A stretch of DNA of 21,327 nt, from positions 1-21,327 of the forward strand of contig CAJPVJ010000698.1 of NCBI GenBank assembly GCA_905397405.1, in the 5' to 3' direction. Made by a program: the position numbers and the translations under genes. The notes below the pieces were generated by a model that was not told the origin of the DNA, did no database searches, and saw nothing but the letters and a program-made list of their open reading frames with translations. This DNA is from Oppiella nova (lineage: Eukaryota > Arthropoda > Arachnida > Sarcoptiformes > Oppiidae). Below, piece by piece: positions 19,301 through 21,327 of this stretch. How positions within the stretch are numbered: position 1 is the stretch's first letter; each line of letters begins with the position of its first letter.

Positions 19301-20040
19301 TTTTGGGCTGATATCACGTGTAATAACTTATAATACAACTTGTATTCAATATTATGACTTTCCATTGAAAACGTGGCCAAATGAATGGATCATATTTTTG
19401 TGAGCTATTGATGCAAACTGAAGGGAACGATACCCTAAACGATACAACAATCTAGTGTTTATAATGCACTTTATATTTGTTATGTTTTAATAAGGTTTTG
19501 GTCTTTATATACAAGAATATTGAGACACAGAATATCACAGAATATAATAGAATTTATGCGACAGTTGATAGTCTATTAGTGGTGAGGGCTGGTAGTGCTG
19601 CGGGCACTTATAGATATGCCGGAGCTCTGACTTGAAAGAATGGTAGTGCTATAATACATGAACACATATCATACCGTTCCCAATGACATTGGTATATTGT
19701 GTATGTGTGAGTGCATGGATTTTATCATCAATACATATCCACCTTTTAATATGTGTTGTGTTGCATGTCATTCAGTGATTTATGCTATATTGCCGGTTCT
19801 TAATAACGATTGCCATATACAGCACAGTATATACCGGTGCACCGACCATATACCAGTGCTCGTAGAGTATATGTTGTGCACACAATGGTTGACTCCCTTT
19901 GACTCCCTGATAACGAAAACTAATTTTGAGATACCGTTAGCAACAGTACCGATAATAAACAGTAATAAACATTATTTAAGACAAGAATTTGTTAAATTCG
20001 TGAATTCCTTGCGTTCACGCGATTGTAATATTCTGTAGAT
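19301..20040. other. Non-coding region with motif copies
   Basis: Contains ATACCAGTGCTC at 19850-19861 (minus-strand dispersed motif, 11 of 12), a weaker copy at 19831-19842, and the 15-mer TTGCGTTCACGCGAT at 20009-20023. A 126-codon plus-strand frame (19658-20038) spans these motifs; it is Cys- and Ile-rich, unrecognised, and I do not call it a gene. Confidence 0.5.
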
Positions 20041-21327
20041 TAAAGAATCTTAATTCATACACATTTGAAGACTATCAGGCTAATTCAGGGGAAATGTAAT
20101 TTACGGCAATTTTTTTGTTCATTAGTCAGACATTCTTTAAACAAAAGAATTTTTGTGTTCAGACTATTTATTTAATTATAATTTATTATGATTTCCAAAA
20201 ATCGTATTAACTTAATCTGAATTTTATAATATACTGTATACTCCTATTAATATTTTAATTTATCTTGAATCTAAATACTCTTATTGTCATAAACTGTATG
20301 TCATATCAAATATATCGACGACAATAACTCATTTAAATTGAAAGATTGCCTCCTCTTTGAAGAGCAAAATATACCGTACAGTATATAATATAAAATATAA
20401 ATTTATTGTATATACATTTTTATCACATTTATGATGGTTTGAGTACTTTTTATTATGATATATATATAAATATGAAGACCTGTTATCACTGCTAAAAATT
20501 TTATATATGAAGTGTCGTTAATATACTTTTTTATAGTAAAAAGTTTATATTAAAAGAAGTGTATTTTTCGCGTATATTTTTAAATGATAAATATATGCTA
20601 TATATTACTGTTGAATATAATATTTACTTAAAATGCGATAATATTCTGGAAATTTTAAGTAAAAATGCATACATATGTCAGATTAAATGACAAAAATCAA
20701 TTTAAATTGTAAATTCCGTAATTAATGAGCATTTGGACATAATGTGAACAAGCTAATTTATGATGAATTCCTAGTAAAAATTTTAAAAGTATGAACAAAT
20801 GTTGTTTACAAACAGCGTGAAGTTACAGATGTATTTTAATCAATATAAAAATCTTTAAATAAAGTTTTCGTGTATTTATATAACGAAAGCTACTATATAA
20901 ACGGATGTTTTTAGATTGCACTCATTCCATGCGACTGTTCATTATAATGGGAATTGACATAATATATTGCATATGAGTTGTAAACTAAAAATATATACTT
21001 AATATACTTATGCATTAGCGAGAGAGAGAGAGACTGTAAATCCCGTTAATAATCATTATAATGAATACGAATTTTGTGTCACAAAAACACTTTAATATTA
21101 TGATTATTTCTATCAATTATGGTAATGAGATTAACTTTTCACTCATAAAACTATGCACTGGGTAAGTTATAACTGTATATTAGGAGACAATAAACTAATT
21201 GTGAGTTAATTTTAATGAGATTTATGTGGAAATGTCTGCTATTATTGCGAGTGAATTATATATTGAAATGATAGATAAAATTTATATACATTCACATAAT
21301 ATACATATAAATTTCGCTTTTATGTAT
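20041..21327. other. AT-rich tail, nothing recognised
   Basis: No gene, motif copy or inverted structure of note apart from the short GA tract at 21020-21033. It resembles the 3-6 kb desert. Confidence 0.6.
21020..21033. repeat. (GA)7 microsatellite
   Basis: A pure 14-base GA tract, the last in the window. Confidence 0.85.

Larger units (their letters stand above)
2312..21327 (+). other. Putative giant first intron (or intergenic DNA)
   Basis: No exon after 2311 could be supported on either strand. If 2225-2311 is a first coding exon, everything to the right edge is intron 1 and is incomplete in this window. If not, it is intergenic. Composition divides it into an AT-rich part (about 2.3-10 kb), a more GC-containing part with dispersed motifs and most inverted structures (about 10-20 kb), and an AT-rich tail (20.0-21.3 kb). 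Confidence 0.4.

Noticed and set aside
19658-20038. 126-codon plus-strand open frame ending in CNIL, which looks like a CaaX box
   Set aside because: No recognisable domain, a stop two codons upstream, and it spans dispersed-motif copies. A four-residue C-terminal match is weak evidence. Transcript data could reverse this.
1-21327. CRISPR arrays, prophage, bacterial operons or rRNA
   Set aside because: There are no regularly spaced repeats with unique spacers, no long prokaryotic ORFs and no rRNA-like conserved blocks. The repeats seen are microsatellites and dispersed short motifs typical of eukaryotic non-coding DNA.

Overview
This is AT-rich eukaryotic DNA that is almost entirely non-coding. 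There are no operon-like gene strings, no ribosome-binding sites, no long open frames on either strand and no recognisable tRNA or rRNA. (GA)n/(CT)n microsatellites are very dense. One short, comparatively GC-rich open frame sits next to candidate splice signals. The best fit is a large-intron animal genome, perhaps an arthropod, but the sequence does not fix the taxon.

Layout. Positions 1-1680 are AT-rich flank or untranslated sequence. A TATA box with downstream initiator-like sites lies at 1687-1727. After about 380 AT-rich bases, composition changes sharply at a candidate splice acceptor (2111-2113). The following stretch, about 2114-2311, is the only part that looks like exon: a leader with two short upstream ORFs, then an ATG at 2225 opening a frame that ends in SGQLYEDMISHMK. 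That end resembles, from memory, the first coding exon of missing-in-metastasis (MTSS/MIM), an I-BAR membrane and actin adaptor. A weak GT donor follows at 2312. On this reading the remaining 19 kb is the start of a very long first intron. This is an inference that needs a protein search.

Inside the putative intron, about 2.3-10 kb and 20-21.3 kb are AT-rich desert. The 10-20 kb part is richer in GC and carries most of the structure: about half of the GA/CT tracts, a dispersed 12-base motif (consensus GAGCACYGGYAG, both strands, 15 sites at 10/12 or better), a perfect 75-bp inverted repeat with GA/CT inner ends (16292-16754), a possible small hAT-like inverted-repeat element (16777-17011), and a GC-rich island with an internal duplication (about 19190-19300). 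A 121-bp tandem duplication bounded by GA tracts lies at 8469-8719. Apart from the candidate exon, every ORF I examined looks like chance or microsatellite-driven open frame, and none resembles a known protein.
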